A DNA stretch of 64,000 bases from Streptomyces malachitofuscus (GTDB lineage Bacteria; Actinomycetota; Actinomycetes; Streptomycetales; Streptomycetaceae), in the NCBI RefSeq assembly GCF_014650055.1, contig NZ_BMUF01000008.1, forward strand, positions 1 through 64,000. The letters run 5' to 3'. The translations under genes and the position numbers were made by a program. Under the pieces are notes generated by a model. It ran no database searches. It was given only the letters and a program-made list of their open reading frames with translations, and was not told the DNA's origin. Of this stretch, positions 42,092-49,754 are shown one piece after another (positions within the stretch are counted from its first letter, which is position 1; each line of letters begins with the position of its first letter).

Positions 42092-42447
42092 GTTGTGTTC
42101 CCTCCAGAACAAGAACGCACCGGCCTACGGCCGTCTGTGCGTGAAGTACGGCTGTGACCAGGGACGTTTCCCCCCACCCTGGTGCTGTTCACGACGTCGC
42201 GAGATCAGAGTTGCCCACCGGTCCGCCGCCGAACCGTCCCGAAAGCTGCCATCGCACGCAAGCGTGACGACCGGCCGATAAACCCCCCGACGCCTTCGAA
42301 GCCGGAAGGCACCTCGGCGAGCCCACCGGCGCTCCGGGCGCCGCAAGGGATGAAGCGTTCCGGCACCACGCCCGCCGACTGCCCCGCGCCGGCGCGTCGC
42401 GGCGCGTCCCCCTTCCCATACTCGAACATGTGTACGAACATAGAGGC
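42092..42447. other. divergent promoter region with LexA-like site
   Basis: The 356-bp gap between the small secreted protein gene and the primase-polymerase gene has no convincing reading frame. Near its right end, TCGAACATGTGTACGA (42422-42437) resembles an actinobacterial LexA box (GAACnnnnGTTC), with one mismatch in the second half-site. It ends 11 bp before the primase start. Confidence 0.4.
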
Positions 42448-43320
42448 ATGGCCACCACCGACCGGCAGGCCACGACGCTGGCCCTCGCACACGCCCTGTC
42501 AGCCGCCGAACGCGGACTGGCCGTCATCCCGCTCTCCCGGACGAAACTCCCGGCCCTGCGCTCCCCGCACCGTGCCACCCCCGGCCCGGCGGGTCCGACC
42601 TGTCACGGCGAGTGCGGCCGCTTCGGCCACGGTGTCCACGACGCCACGACCGACCCCGCCCGCATCCGCGCGCTGTTCGCCGCCGCGCCCCGCGCGACCG
42701 GCTACGGCATCGCCTGCGGCCTTCCCCCGCACCACCTGATCGGCGTCGACCTGGACACCAAGACCGGCACGGACTCCTCCGCCGCCCTGCGCGAACTGGC
42801 GCTGCGTCACCTGTTCACGATCCCCGCCACGGTGGTCGTCCTGACCCCGAGCGGCGGCCGCCACCTGTGGCTGAGCGGCCCGCCGGACGTCGTCGTCCCC
42901 AACTCCGCCGGCCGCCTGGCCCCCGGCATCGACATCCGGGGCGCCGGCGGTTACCTCGTCGGCCCCGGTTCCCGTACCGCCCACGGCACGTACACGACCG
43001 CGCCGGGCACGGCACACCTCGCCCCGGCCACCTGTCCGCCCGCCCTCCTGCGCCTGCTCCTCCCGCCGCCCCGCGCCCACCACCCGACGCCCCCGTCCAC
43101 CGGCGGACACGGCCAGGGTCTGGTCCAGTTCGTCCTCGCGGCGCACGAGGGCCAGCGCAACACCCGCCTGTTCTGGGCGGCCTGCCGTGCCTACGAGGAC
43201 GGCATCGGACCCGCCCTGGTGGACTCCCTGGTCGACGCCGCCGTCAGCACGGGCCTGTCCGAACGCGAGGCCCGCGCGACGATCGCGTCGGCCGCCCGCA
43301 TGACGTCCCACCGCCCCTGA
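42448..43320 (+). CDS. bifunctional DNA primase/polymerase (prim-pol) domain protein
   Basis: The 290-residue protein carries the archaeo-eukaryotic-type prim-pol N-terminal domain. ALAHALSAAERGLAVIPLS and CGRFGHGVHDATTDPARIRALF precede the catalytic Asp pair region GIACGLPPHHLIGVDLDTKTG. TPSGGRHLWLSGP (conserved His) and PGIDIRGAGGYLVGPGS follow. The C-terminal region, ARATIASAARM, resembles the helical accessory segment. Such proteins occur in plasmids and integrative elements, but this one lies about 1.5 kb outside the AICE boundary. ATG 42448 is very close to GAGG; GTG 42430 is the alternative. Its cellular role is unknown. Confidence 0.88.
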   Translation: MATTDRQATTLALAHALSAAERGLAVIPLSRTKLPALRSPHRATPGPAGPTCHGECGRFGHGVHDATTDPARIRALFAAAPRATGYGIACGLPPHHLIGVDLDTKTGTDSSAALRELALRHLFTIPATVVVLTPSGGRHLWLSGPPDVVVPNSAGRLAPGIDIRGAGGYLVGPGSRTAHGTYTTAPGTAHLAPATCPPALLRLLLPPPRAHHPTPPSTGGHGQGLVQFVLAAHEGQRNTRLFWAACRAYEDGIGPALVDSLVDAAVSTGLSEREARATIASAARMTSHRP

Positions 43321-43382
43321 CCACGTTCGCCCCGCCCAAAAACCGAAAGCCCCGGATGCACCACCGCTCTAAAGTGCCGACC

Positions 43383-43814
43383 ATGGCACTCACCCGCGTC
43401 GCCCTCACCTCCGGCCGCTCGGTCGACCTCTCCGAGCTGCGGATGTCGTCGACGTACGGCGGGCTGCTCGAGGGCTACCCGTGCAAGCTCCTCAACGACA
43501 ACCGGATCGACGGGCTGCTGCGCACGGCCGAACAGGCCTTCCCCGGCACCCCGGTCCACCTGATACCGCCCCCGCGCGAGTACCCCGACCAGTACGCGGG
43601 TGCCTTCGGCCCCGTGGAGGTGCTGCCCGCCGTGACCTGCGTCGGCAGCTTCCGCTCCGAGGCCGTCGACCCGGCCCACGACCGCGCCCTGTACCGCTCC
43701 CGCCTCACCGTGATCTGGTTCCAGCCGACGTCGTCCGTACCGTCGGGCTGCGACGCGGAGCCCGCCCTCCGGGACGTGTCCTGGGAGCAACTCGCCGTCG
43801 ACGAGGAGCTGTGA
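43383..43814 (+). CDS. conserved hypothetical protein
   Basis: The 143-residue soluble protein starts at ATG 43383 (MALTRVALTSGRSVDLSEL). It continues with MSSTYGGLLEGYPCKLLND, PVHLIPPPREYPDQYAGAFGPVEVLPAV and LTVIWFQPTSSVPSG. I recognise it as a recurring actinobacterial hypothetical protein without a known fold. No ribosome binding site is evident. It ends 2 bp before the DinB-family gene start, so the two are co-transcribed. The beta-rich pattern with many prolines gives no function. Confidence 0.75.
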   Translation: MALTRVALTSGRSVDLSELRMSSTYGGLLEGYPCKLLNDNRIDGLLRTAEQAFPGTPVHLIPPPREYPDQYAGAFGPVEVLPAVTCVGSFRSEAVDPAHDRALYRSRLTVIWFQPTSSVPSGCDAEPALRDVSWEQLAVDEEL

Positions 43815-43816
43815 CC

Positions 43817-44347
43817 ATGCCTGCGCCGGCCACCCCCCGGACGGACCTGCTCCGTTGGCAGTTCGAGCTGACCTGGTCGTTGTTCGAGTACCACCTGGAG
43901 CGCCTGGAACCGGAGGACTTCCTCTGGGAGCCCGCCCCGCACTGCTGGACGGTGCGCCGGTCCCCCGAGGGCACCTGGGTCCCCGACTGGGCGGACACCG
44001 AACCGGACCCCGTGCCCGTACCGACCATCGCCTGGCTGAGCTGGCACATCGACTGGTGGTGGAGCGTGACCCTGGACCACGCCCGGGGACGCCGGCCCCG
44101 GGAGCGGACCGACATCATCTGGCCCGGCGAGGGCGCCCCCACCGTCGACCGGCTGCGCACCCTGCGCACGGAATGGCTCGCGCTCCTCGACGACCTCACC
44201 GAGGCCGACCTGGACGCCACGGCCCCCTTCCCCTGGCCGGACGACCCGGCACACACCAAGGCCCACATGGCCGCCTGGGTGAACGCCGAACTGATGAAGA
44301 ACGCGGCGGAAATAGGCCAACTCCGCCTCCTGCGCGCAGCGTCCTGA
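43817..44347 (+). CDS. DinB family protein
   Basis: The 176-residue four-helix DinB/YfiT-like protein contains LLRWQFELTWSLFEYHLERLEPEDFLWEP, TIAWLSWHIDWWWSVTLDHA (metal-site His in the WHID segment) and KAHMAAWVNAELMKNAAEIGQLR (second histidine and closing helix). Members bind a metal with three histidines and often act as thiol-dependent transferases or detoxifiers. The specific substrate is unknown. ATG 43817 has GAGGAG at 8 nt. It is coupled to the preceding hypothetical gene. Confidence 0.88.
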   Translation: MPAPATPRTDLLRWQFELTWSLFEYHLERLEPEDFLWEPAPHCWTVRRSPEGTWVPDWADTEPDPVPVPTIAWLSWHIDWWWSVTLDHARGRRPRERTDIIWPGEGAPTVDRLRTLRTEWLALLDDLTEADLDATAPFPWPDDPAHTKAHMAAWVNAELMKNAAEIGQLRLLRAAS

Positions 44348-44394
44348 CCCGGCGCCTCAGGACCGCTGTCAGTGACGGCTGCGATGCTGCCGGC

Positions 44395-44784
44395 ATGCCA
44401 CCGTGGAACCTGCTCGACCTGGACACGGCCCTGAGGGCCTGCTGGGCCGCCGACACCTGCTCACCCGACGACCGGTCCGACTGGCACCCGGACAATCCCG
44501 CCCGGGGCCACTGCGACATCACCGCCCTGGTCGTCAACGACCTCTTCGGCGGCGACCTCGTGGTCGGAGAGGTGCACCTGGACGGCACCCGGCGCGGCTA
44601 CCACTGGTGGAACCGCCTCCCCAGCGGCATCGAACTCGACCTGACCCGCGAACAGTTCCGGCACGGCGAAACCATCACGGCCCCCCGCACCGTCGAACGC
44701 CCCCCGGGCCCCCTGCCCCGCCGCCGGCCCGAATACCTCCTCCTCCGCCAACGCCTCACCCCCCACCTCGGCCCCCTCCCCTGA
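44395..44784 (+). CDS. YunG-like hypothetical protein
   Basis: The 129-residue protein starts MPPWNLLDLDTALRACWAA. It contains DNPARGHCDITALVVNDLFGGDLVVGEVHLDG and YHWWNRLPSGIELDLTREQF. The single Cys in RGHCDxTALVV, the later His in YHWW and an Asp suggest a papain-like catalytic arrangement, as seen in YunG-type small proteins. Hydrolase activity is inference. It is the last chromosomal gene before the left attachment site of the integrative element. The C-terminus is Pro/Arg-rich. Confidence 0.75.
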   Translation: MPPWNLLDLDTALRACWAADTCSPDDRSDWHPDNPARGHCDITALVVNDLFGGDLVVGEVHLDGTRRGYHWWNRLPSGIELDLTREQFRHGETITAPRTVERPPGPLPRRRPEYLLLRQRLTPHLGPLP

Positions 44785-44808
44785 CCCGGCCGCCCCCGCG
44801 ACACGCAA

Positions 44809-44840
44809 CGGCCCCCGACCAGGTTCCCGGTCAGGGGCCG
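44809..44840. terminator. original tRNA-Ser(UGA) terminator hairpin, left side
   Basis: CGGCCCCCGACC and GGTCAGGGGCCG pair (with one G-T) around an 8-nt loop. It lies 18 nt beyond the left tRNA remnant. A nearly identical hairpin at 54701-54731 follows the complete tRNA. Confidence 0.75.
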
Positions 44841-44916
44841 TTCTCAGTGCTCGTCGCGCGGAGGCGGTGGGATTTGAACCCACGGTGACATCGCTGCCAC
44901 GACGGTTTTCAAGACC
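44829..44916. repeat. attL: 88-bp attachment-site direct repeat with tRNA-Ser 3' remnant
   Basis: These 88 bases are identical to 54721-54808. They include the 3' 58 nt of tRNA-Ser(UGA), from the 5' side of the anticodon stem to the discriminator, plus the right half of the tRNA terminator. After 44916 the sequence diverges. This is the remnant separated from the tRNA by integration of the AICE. Confidence 0.95.
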
Positions 44917-45036
44917 TTCCCGACGCACGGCGCGCAGTGCGCTCCGCCGCAGGTCAAGCAAGTCTGAAAGCCCCTGCGGAGCCGTCGCCAGCGATGTCAT
45001 GCCCTCTACGTGCCCCAGGCAGCACGATCGTGCCCC

Positions 45037-45426
45037 TCAGCCTCCCGTCACAACGGGAACGATCACGGCTGCGACGGCCGACAGCAGCCCTGCCACAGCG
45101 AGGGCGCCATTGAACTTCTCTTTGGCTGTAGGGAACACGGAGCGACTCGCGTTCCCGACCTTGCTACGCAAGACGATCATCTTCACCTTCTGCCACCTGT
45201 GTTGGCGCTTCGAACAGCCCATCAACACGCCATAGGCGTTATTGCGGCAGTAGGTCTGCCCGTCCCGGTTGACGGCTCCACACCAGACAGGCACCTGGAA
45301 GGCCGCATAGGCCGAGACGCCAAGCGATAGAGCCACGATCACGGGCAAGGACCATTGCTGACTCCAAGCAACGATCAAAGCCGCGGCCACCATGTATCCC
45401 CAGTACAGATGCACCACTTTCGCCAT
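45037..45426 (-). CDS. small membrane protein with Cys-rich loop, AICE cargo
   Basis: The protein of about 129 residues has two hydrophobic segments near the N-terminus (YMVAAALIVAW and LPVIVALSLGVSAYAAFQV). A cytoplasmic loop, CGAVNRDGQTYCRNNAYGVLMGCSKRQHRWQKVKM, could bind zinc. A further membrane segment at the C-terminus ends in VVTGG. The C-N-x-C-RNN-xGxxxGC loop recurs in small proteins of actinomycete integrative elements and phages; function is unknown. ATG 45426 was chosen; ATG 45462 is an alternative, and neither has a good ribosome binding site. It lies between attL and int. Confidence 0.6.
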   Translation of the reverse strand: MAKVVHLYWGYMVAAALIVAWSQQWSLPVIVALSLGVSAYAAFQVPVWCGAVNRDGQTYCRNNAYGVLMGCSKRQHRWQKVKMIVLRSKVGNASRSVFPTAKEKFNGALAVAGLLSAVAAVIVPVVTGG

Positions 45427-45527
45427 GAGCACGCAGAGTATCCGCGCATATGCAGGTCGCATAGAGACGATTTGGTCAGGTGACGTGAGGTGAAAGCTTC
45501 GTGCGCAATGCTGAGGGTCACAAACGG

Positions 45528-45562
45528 TGATGCCCCTGGCTCCATCCTGGCCAGGGGCATCA
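45528..45562 (-). terminator. int terminator
   Basis: TGATGCCCCTGGC and GCCAGGGGCATCA form a perfect 13-bp stem, 16 nt beyond the integrase stop. Confidence 0.88.
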
Positions 45563-45577
45563 GTAAGTGCAGGCTGC

Positions 45578-46720
45578 TCAGAACGGCTTACGCGCCTCAG
45601 GAGAGGCGTCTTCCTCTTGCCATGTGAGCCATGCGTCAGCCGCTTCCGCCACCTGGTCGTCACGGCCGGCGACTGGCCTGGCGTAGTGCCGGGTGGTCAC
45701 GCTCGCATTTGAGTGGCCGAGGCGGTGCGCGGCGGTCATGACGCCATACCGGTCGGCGACCCATGTGCCGTGGGAGGCCCGGAGGTCGTGAGGCGTCACG
45801 TCGGTGAGGCCGGCCGCCGAGACGGCAGGGTCGAAGTACGCCTTGCGCCACTGGTTGTAGCGCAGCGGCTTGCCCGCGGGTGTGGTGAACAACAGCGCGT
45901 CGTCCCCGCCGGGCAGCTCCTGGAGGTAGGCCCCGAGCTGCGTCGCCAGGGAGGGCCCCAGCCGCAGAACCCGCTTCTGATGCGACTTCGGGGTGTCGAA
46001 GACGAGGGTGCCGTTCGCTTCGGCAAGGTTCTCGTCGACCAGGAGGAAGCCGCCGGCGACGTCCACGTCCGAGCGCCGAAGCGCGAACGCCTCTCCCACC
46101 CGCAGACCGGCGAAGGCGAGCAGCGCAATCAGCAAGTCGTGCGGCTTCTCGGCAGCGCGGACGATGCCCGAAGCCTCCTGCGACGTGACGATGTGCGGTT
46201 CGGTCTGCGGCATACGCGGAAGCCGGATACCACGGCACGGAGTCTGCGGGATCAAGTCGTTGTCCACGGCCGACGCCATGATCTGCGACAGCACCCGGTA
46301 CGCCTGGCGGATGCGGGAAGCACTCAGCCCCTCGGTACGCATAGCGGCCACCCACTCAGTGATCGTGATCGGCCGCAGGCTCGACAACTCCCGGTCGCCG
46401 AGTGCCGGATTGATCCGTGAGTTGATCAGTGACCGGTACGTCGCTTGCGTCTTGTGCTTCAGCTGCGGGGCTACAGCGGCCAGCCAGCGAGCGGACCAGT
46501 CCCGCACGGTCGTCCGCCCCTCGGCAGGGTCGAGCCAACGGCCCTCTTCGATCTCGATGCGCTTTCGCATGAGCCACCGGTCGGCGTCCGTCGACGTGGC
46601 GAACGTCCGGTCCGCTGGCCTCAACACCCCGTCCGGTCCCGGATAGCGAGCCTGGAAGCGGCCGGACGGGAGCTTACGGACACGACCGAACGGCCGACGG
46701 GATCTACGCTTCGACGCCAT
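45578..46720 (-). CDS. int: tyrosine recombinase integrase of the AICE
   Basis: The 380-residue integrase has an N-terminal DNA-binding AP2-like segment (LPSGRFQARYPGPDG), a SAM-like core-binding domain (about 70-165) and a catalytic domain. All catalytic residues are visible: Arg207 (AFAGLRVGEAFALRR), Lys245, His311/Arg314 (TPHDLRASH), His336 (HRLGHSN) and nucleophile Tyr346 (TTRHYARP). It recombines attP with the tRNA-Ser 3' end and lies 0.66 kb from attL. ATG 46720 overlaps the xis stop, so excisionase and integrase are co-translated, as in pSAM2. Confidence 0.96.
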   Translation of the reverse strand: MASKRRSRRPFGRVRKLPSGRFQARYPGPDGVLRPADRTFATSTDADRWLMRKRIEIEEGRWLDPAEGRTTVRDWSARWLAAVAPQLKHKTQATYRSLINSRINPALGDRELSSLRPITITEWVAAMRTEGLSASRIRQAYRVLSQIMASAVDNDLIPQTPCRGIRLPRMPQTEPHIVTSQEASGIVRAAEKPHDLLIALLAFAGLRVGEAFALRRSDVDVAGGFLLVDENLAEANGTLVFDTPKSHQKRVLRLGPSLATQLGAYLQELPGGDDALLFTTPAGKPLRYNQWRKAYFDPAVSAAGLTDVTPHDLRASHGTWVADRYGVMTAAHRLGHSNASVTTRHYARPVAGRDDQVAEAADAWLTWQEEDASPEARKPF

Positions 46721-46935
46721 CAGGCAGCACCCCGCAGAGCCACCGGACGCAGGTTGACCGGCTGCACGGTGTGGGCAGCTACGAACGCCTCCACCGCACT
46801 CTCAGGGATGCGCACATGTCGACCGACCTTCACGAAGGTGATCCGCCGTTCCTCGATGAGCCGTCGAGGAAACCGCACACCCGTGCCGAGACGTTCGGCG
46901 ACTTCCTGCACGGTGAGCAGTCGGTCCATGGTCAC
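46720..46935 (-). CDS. xis: excisionase (MerR-like helix-turn-helix)
   Basis: The 71-residue protein shows the excisionase-family winged-helix pattern: LLTVQEVAERLGTGVRFPRRLIEERRITFVKVGRHVRIPESAVEAFV. GTG 46935 overlaps the rep stop as GTGA and has AAGGAGAG ahead; ATG 46929 is possible. Its stop overlaps the int start. Family members bend DNA at attR/attL to direct excision. Its place between rep and int matches pSAM2. Confidence 0.93.
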   Translation of the reverse strand: MTMDRLLTVQEVAERLGTGVRFPRRLIEERRITFVKVGRHVRIPESAVEAFVAAHTVQPVNLRPVALRGAA

Positions 46936-48320
46936 CAGTCCTCTCCTTCCGAGCGCAGGTCCAGGAGCGCTTCGCGTGCGAGTTCGCGGCTTGCTTGCAG
47001 GTCCCGGCGGATGTTGGCGGCGAGCCAGGATTCGCCGGGGGTGTGGCCGTGGCCGGCGTAGGTCCAGTGGGCGAGGGTGAGCGTGGTGGCTTCCTCGTCG
47101 TCAGGGTCGGGCAGGCCGAGGGCGGCGCGTTGCTGGGCGGCGCGGTAGTCGGCGCGGGTCTGGCGGAGTTCGCCGAGGGTGGTGGAGTAGCGGCGGGACT
47201 TGGTGGAGAAGTGGCCGCGGAAGCCGAGCATGTGGGCCCAGTCGCGGAGCTTGCGGTCCGGATAGAGGGGGTGGAGGTCGAGGCAGGCGGCGATGAGCCG
47301 GGCGGGGTGCTCGGGGACGTCGAGGAGGACGAGGGCTTCTTTGTTGCCGATGCGGCGGTCCACGGTGCCGGTGGTCTCGGCTGCTTTGGTGGCGTACTTG
47401 GCGACGTAGGAGGCGACCGCCTGCTCGGTGATGTCCTCGCCGTCGCCGAAGGCGCGGATCGGGCGTACGTCGAGCTGGGTGCCCCATCGCAGGGTCCGGG
47501 CCGGTTGGTCCCCGGACGGGGGTACGTCGACTTCCACGCGGGCGGCAGCGGCATGGATGGCGTCGGTGAGCAGGTCGAGGGTGGCCCACGCCGGGGGCGG
47601 GTCGTCGGGGCCGGCCGGGCCGTCGAAGCGGATCACGGCATGGAAGTGCACCGCCCCGCGCTTCTGGTATTCGGCGACCTTCCCGAACGACACCCGCGAC
47701 TGCTCGCGTGCGGCCTTCTGCGTGAGTCCGGCCCGCTTGGCGATCTCCCGGCGCAGGTAGATCGTGAAGTAGCGCCACAGCTCGGAGGCGTGGTTGTTCC
47801 ACAGCACCGCGCCCGCGTAGTCGTAGGCGTCGGGGTCGAGGGGTGTGCCCAGCTCGGGGGCGTCTTCGGCGTGGCGGGTGCCGCAGCGGCATGGCCGGTT
47901 GCCGGGTCGGTTGTGGACCGGTCCGAACGACGGCGCGGTCAGCGTGGCGAACACCCGAGGGTGATCCCGGATCGTCGCCGGGGTGCCCTTGGCGGGGTCA
48001 CCGACGAGGCCGGCGCGGATCAGGTGGTAGGTGTCGCCCGCATACGTCCAAGCGCAGGCCGGGCAGCGGGAGGCGCGGCGGTTACCGCAGGCGACGCGCA
48101 GGACCCCGCCGGGCTCGGTGTCGGTGGAATAGGAGTGCAGCACCTGCCCCGTGGTGGCGTCGCGGGTGACGGTCGAGCCGGTCAGGCGGATCGGGTCGGT
48201 GCAGCCGCCGGTACGGCGGAGCTGCTCTTGAATGCGGTCGAAGCCGGGAGACCCGGCCAGCCTCAGCACGTCGGGGAGGGTGGCCGGGTCCAGGCCCGCC
48301 ATCGTGGCGGTGTCGGTCAC
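46932..48320 (-). CDS. RepSA-type replication initiator
   Basis: The 462-residue protein resembles pSAM2 RepSA and related rolling-circle initiators. It has a Cys-rich zinc segment (CGNRRASRCPACAWTY, about residues 75-95). The HUH metal motif lies in KRGAVHFHAVIRFDG (about 220). The Tyr motif region YVAKYATKAAE lies at about 305. GTG 48320 was chosen because it overlaps the preceding small gene's stop as GTGA. The double-strand origin is often inside or beside such genes, but I could not pinpoint a nick site. It is needed for AICE replication after excision. Confidence 0.9.
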   Translation of the reverse strand: MTDTATMAGLDPATLPDVLRLAGSPGFDRIQEQLRRTGGCTDPIRLTGSTVTRDATTGQVLHSYSTDTEPGGVLRVACGNRRASRCPACAWTYAGDTYHLIRAGLVGDPAKGTPATIRDHPRVFATLTAPSFGPVHNRPGNRPCRCGTRHAEDAPELGTPLDPDAYDYAGAVLWNNHASELWRYFTIYLRREIAKRAGLTQKAAREQSRVSFGKVAEYQKRGAVHFHAVIRFDGPAGPDDPPPAWATLDLLTDAIHAAAARVEVDVPPSGDQPARTLRWGTQLDVRPIRAFGDGEDITEQAVASYVAKYATKAAETTGTVDRRIGNKEALVLLDVPEHPARLIAACLDLHPLYPDRKLRDWAHMLGFRGHFSTKSRRYSTTLGELRQTRADYRAAQQRAALGLPDPDDEEATTLTLAHWTYAGHGHTPGESWLAANIRRDLQASRELAREALLDLRSEGEDW

Positions 48321-48490
48321 TTGATCACCGTCCCCAGCGGGCGCACACGGCGGGCGGTGCCAGTGCCCTGGCAGGTGACGCGGAGAGTGGCGCGAGAGCC
48401 GTCCGGGCGGGGGACTCCGGTGGTGATCGCGGCGGTGGCGAAGCCGTCGCAGTCGCGGCAGACACGCGTGTTCTGGGCGTGCTGGGGCAT
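48317..48490 (-). CDS. small zinc-ribbon-like mobile element transfer protein
   Basis: The 57-residue protein contains CRDCDG near the N-terminus and a single Cys in LRVTCQGTG, a pattern common to tiny AICE proteins encoded next to rep. The ATG is at 48490 with AAGGG upstream. Its stop overlaps the GTG of the rep gene, so translation is coupled. Function unknown; proposed as transfer-related only by conserved location. Confidence 0.75.
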   Translation of the reverse strand: MPQHAQNTRVCRDCDGFATAAITTGVPRPDGSRATLRVTCQGTGTARRVRPLGTVIK

Positions 48491-48537
48491 GATGAGGCTT
48501 CCCTTTCGGGTCCGTTGGATCTGGATGGGTGGAGCCG

Positions 48538-48577
48538 TCCGGGGCGGCGGAAGTTTGGCGACCGAGGCCGCCCCGGA
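48538..48577 (-). terminator. hairpin between spread gene and rep unit
   Basis: An 11-bp stem (TCCGGGGCGGC with GCCGCCCCGGA) follows the SpdD-like gene stop by 5 nt. It could attenuate transcription from the tra side into rep-xis-int. Confidence 0.55.
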
Positions 48578-48582
48578 GGGCG

Positions 48583-48876
48583 TTACTTGCTGACAGCGCG
48601 GCGCTTGGCCGCGCGGTTGATCGAGTAGGTGAGTCCGCTGGTGGCCGACAGGACCGCGACGGCGGCACCGGCCACGACCTGGGCGACGAAGGCGATGACC
48701 AGCAGCACCGCGATCGACCCGGTGACGATGACGAGCGTCAGCACGATCGGCCCGGTGTAGGAGCGGGGTGCTTCCTGCACGATCACGACCTTGTGCACGT
48801 CGGTGCCGGGCGGGAGCCGCCGGTAGACGTCGGCGGGGATGTGTCCGGCGCGGAGCTGGTCCTCGGGGAGCTGCAT
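48583..48876 (-). CDS. SpdD-like plasmid spread protein
   Basis: The 97-residue protein begins MQLPEDQLRAGHIPADVYRRLPPG. It has two adjacent membrane segments, IVLTLVIVTGSIAVLLVIAFVAQVVAGAAVAVL, and a basic tail. This matches small Spd proteins of Streptomyces conjugative elements that help intramycelial spread through septal cross-walls. ATG 48876 has GAGGAGGA ahead. It is part of the leftward tra-spd-rep-xis-int series. Confidence 0.82.
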   Translation of the reverse strand: MQLPEDQLRAGHIPADVYRRLPPGTDVHKVVIVQEAPRSYTGPIVLTLVIVTGSIAVLLVIAFVAQVVAGAAVAVLSATSGLTYSINRAAKRRAVSK

Positions 48877-48891
48877 GGCGGTGTCCTCCTC

Positions 48892-49074
48892 TCAGGTGCA
48901 GCGGTGGGTACGGGCGGCGAGTTCGGCCGCCGAGCGGTCGCGGTGTTCGGTGGAGAAGCCGCACTCTGGGGCGGTGCAGGCGGCGGTGTGACGGGTCTGG
49001 CCACGGCCGTTGTTGAACGTGCCGACCCTCACGGGTCCGATGCGGATCACGTCGTAGAAGCGGTTCGGGCGCAC
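48892..49074 (-). CDS. small mobile element transfer protein
   Basis: The 60-residue protein starts at GTG 49074 with AAAGGAGGTGA 6 nt upstream. It contains VGTFNNGRGQTRHTAACTAPECGFST and ends AAELAARTHRC. Paired cysteines and a histidine suggest a zinc finger. The pattern is recurrent in AICEs directly upstream of spd genes. No experimental function is known to me. Confidence 0.82.
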   Translation of the reverse strand: MRPNRFYDVIRIGPVRVGTFNNGRGQTRHTAACTAPECGFSTEHRDRSAAELAARTHRCT

Positions 49075-49088
49075 CTGGTCACCTCCTT

Positions 49089-49733
49089 TCAGGCGAGTTG
49101 GGCGACGATCGCGCCAGCGAGGTCTTCCGGGACGCCGAGGCGAGCGCGCAGGGTGGCGGTGTCGATGTCGGTCCCGGTCCGGGTGCGGTGCTCGGTGGCG
49201 ACCTTGCGTGCGTGGTCGACCAGAGCCGGGGGCACCACCGGCACCGAGGCCGGGGCTTCCGGCAGAGCCGGGACCGGTTCGGCCGGGGCGATCTCCGGTC
49301 CCTCGTCCGCCACGTCGGGGCGGTCGACGACCGGTGCGGGATCGGCAGCAGCCGCGGGCGGGGGTGTGGGGTCGGTGGGCTGGTGGACGAGGAGGGTGCC
49401 GCCGAGGAAGGCCAGCGCGGGCCAGCCCGCGACGAGGATGCGCAGCCAGGCGGGAACGTTGGCCAGGTCGAGGAGTCCGGCGGTCGCGACGTTCGCGCCG
49501 AGGGAGGCGACCAGGGCGATAACGAACCACGTCCAGGCCGAACGGTCCCGGCGGGCGCCGCGCAGTCGACGCCAGGCCGCCACCAACAGCAGGTCGACGG
49601 AGACCGGGTAGGCCCACGCCTTCCAGCCGGACTGTCCGGCCGCTTCGGCAAGGTCGTGCAGGTGGGCGAAGGACAGGGCACCGGCGATCACGGCCTGAAT
49701 GAGCACGGCATCGATGCGGATCGAGCGGAACAC
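49089..49733 (-). CDS. DUF2637/SpdB2-like membrane protein
   Basis: The 214-residue protein has four membrane helices in the first 120 residues (IDAVLIQAVIAGALSFAHLHDLA, AWAYPVSVDLLLVAAW, WFVIALVASLGANVATAGLL, LRILVAGWPALAFLGGTLL). It has the DUF2637 signature, then a Pro/Ala-rich linker and a C-terminal helix pair (RARLGVPEDLAGAIVAQLA). Proteins of this type take part in intramycelial spread of Streptomyces plasmids. GTG 49733 follows GGGAGG. It lies directly downstream of tra. Confidence 0.87.
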   Translation of the reverse strand: MFRSIRIDAVLIQAVIAGALSFAHLHDLAEAAGQSGWKAWAYPVSVDLLLVAAWRRLRGARRDRSAWTWFVIALVASLGANVATAGLLDLANVPAWLRILVAGWPALAFLGGTLLVHQPTDPTPPPAAAADPAPVVDRPDVADEGPEIAPAEPVPALPEAPASVPVVPPALVDHARKVATEHRTRTGTDIDTATLRARLGVPEDLAGAIVAQLA

Positions 49734-49754
49734 GTCCTCACCTCCCCTCAGTGA

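Noticed and set aside
46932..48668. Longer 578-codon version of the replication initiator
   Set aside because: The extra N-terminal 116 codons overlap the small zinc-ribbon gene and lack conserved sequence; the GTGA overlap at 48317-48320 marks the real start.
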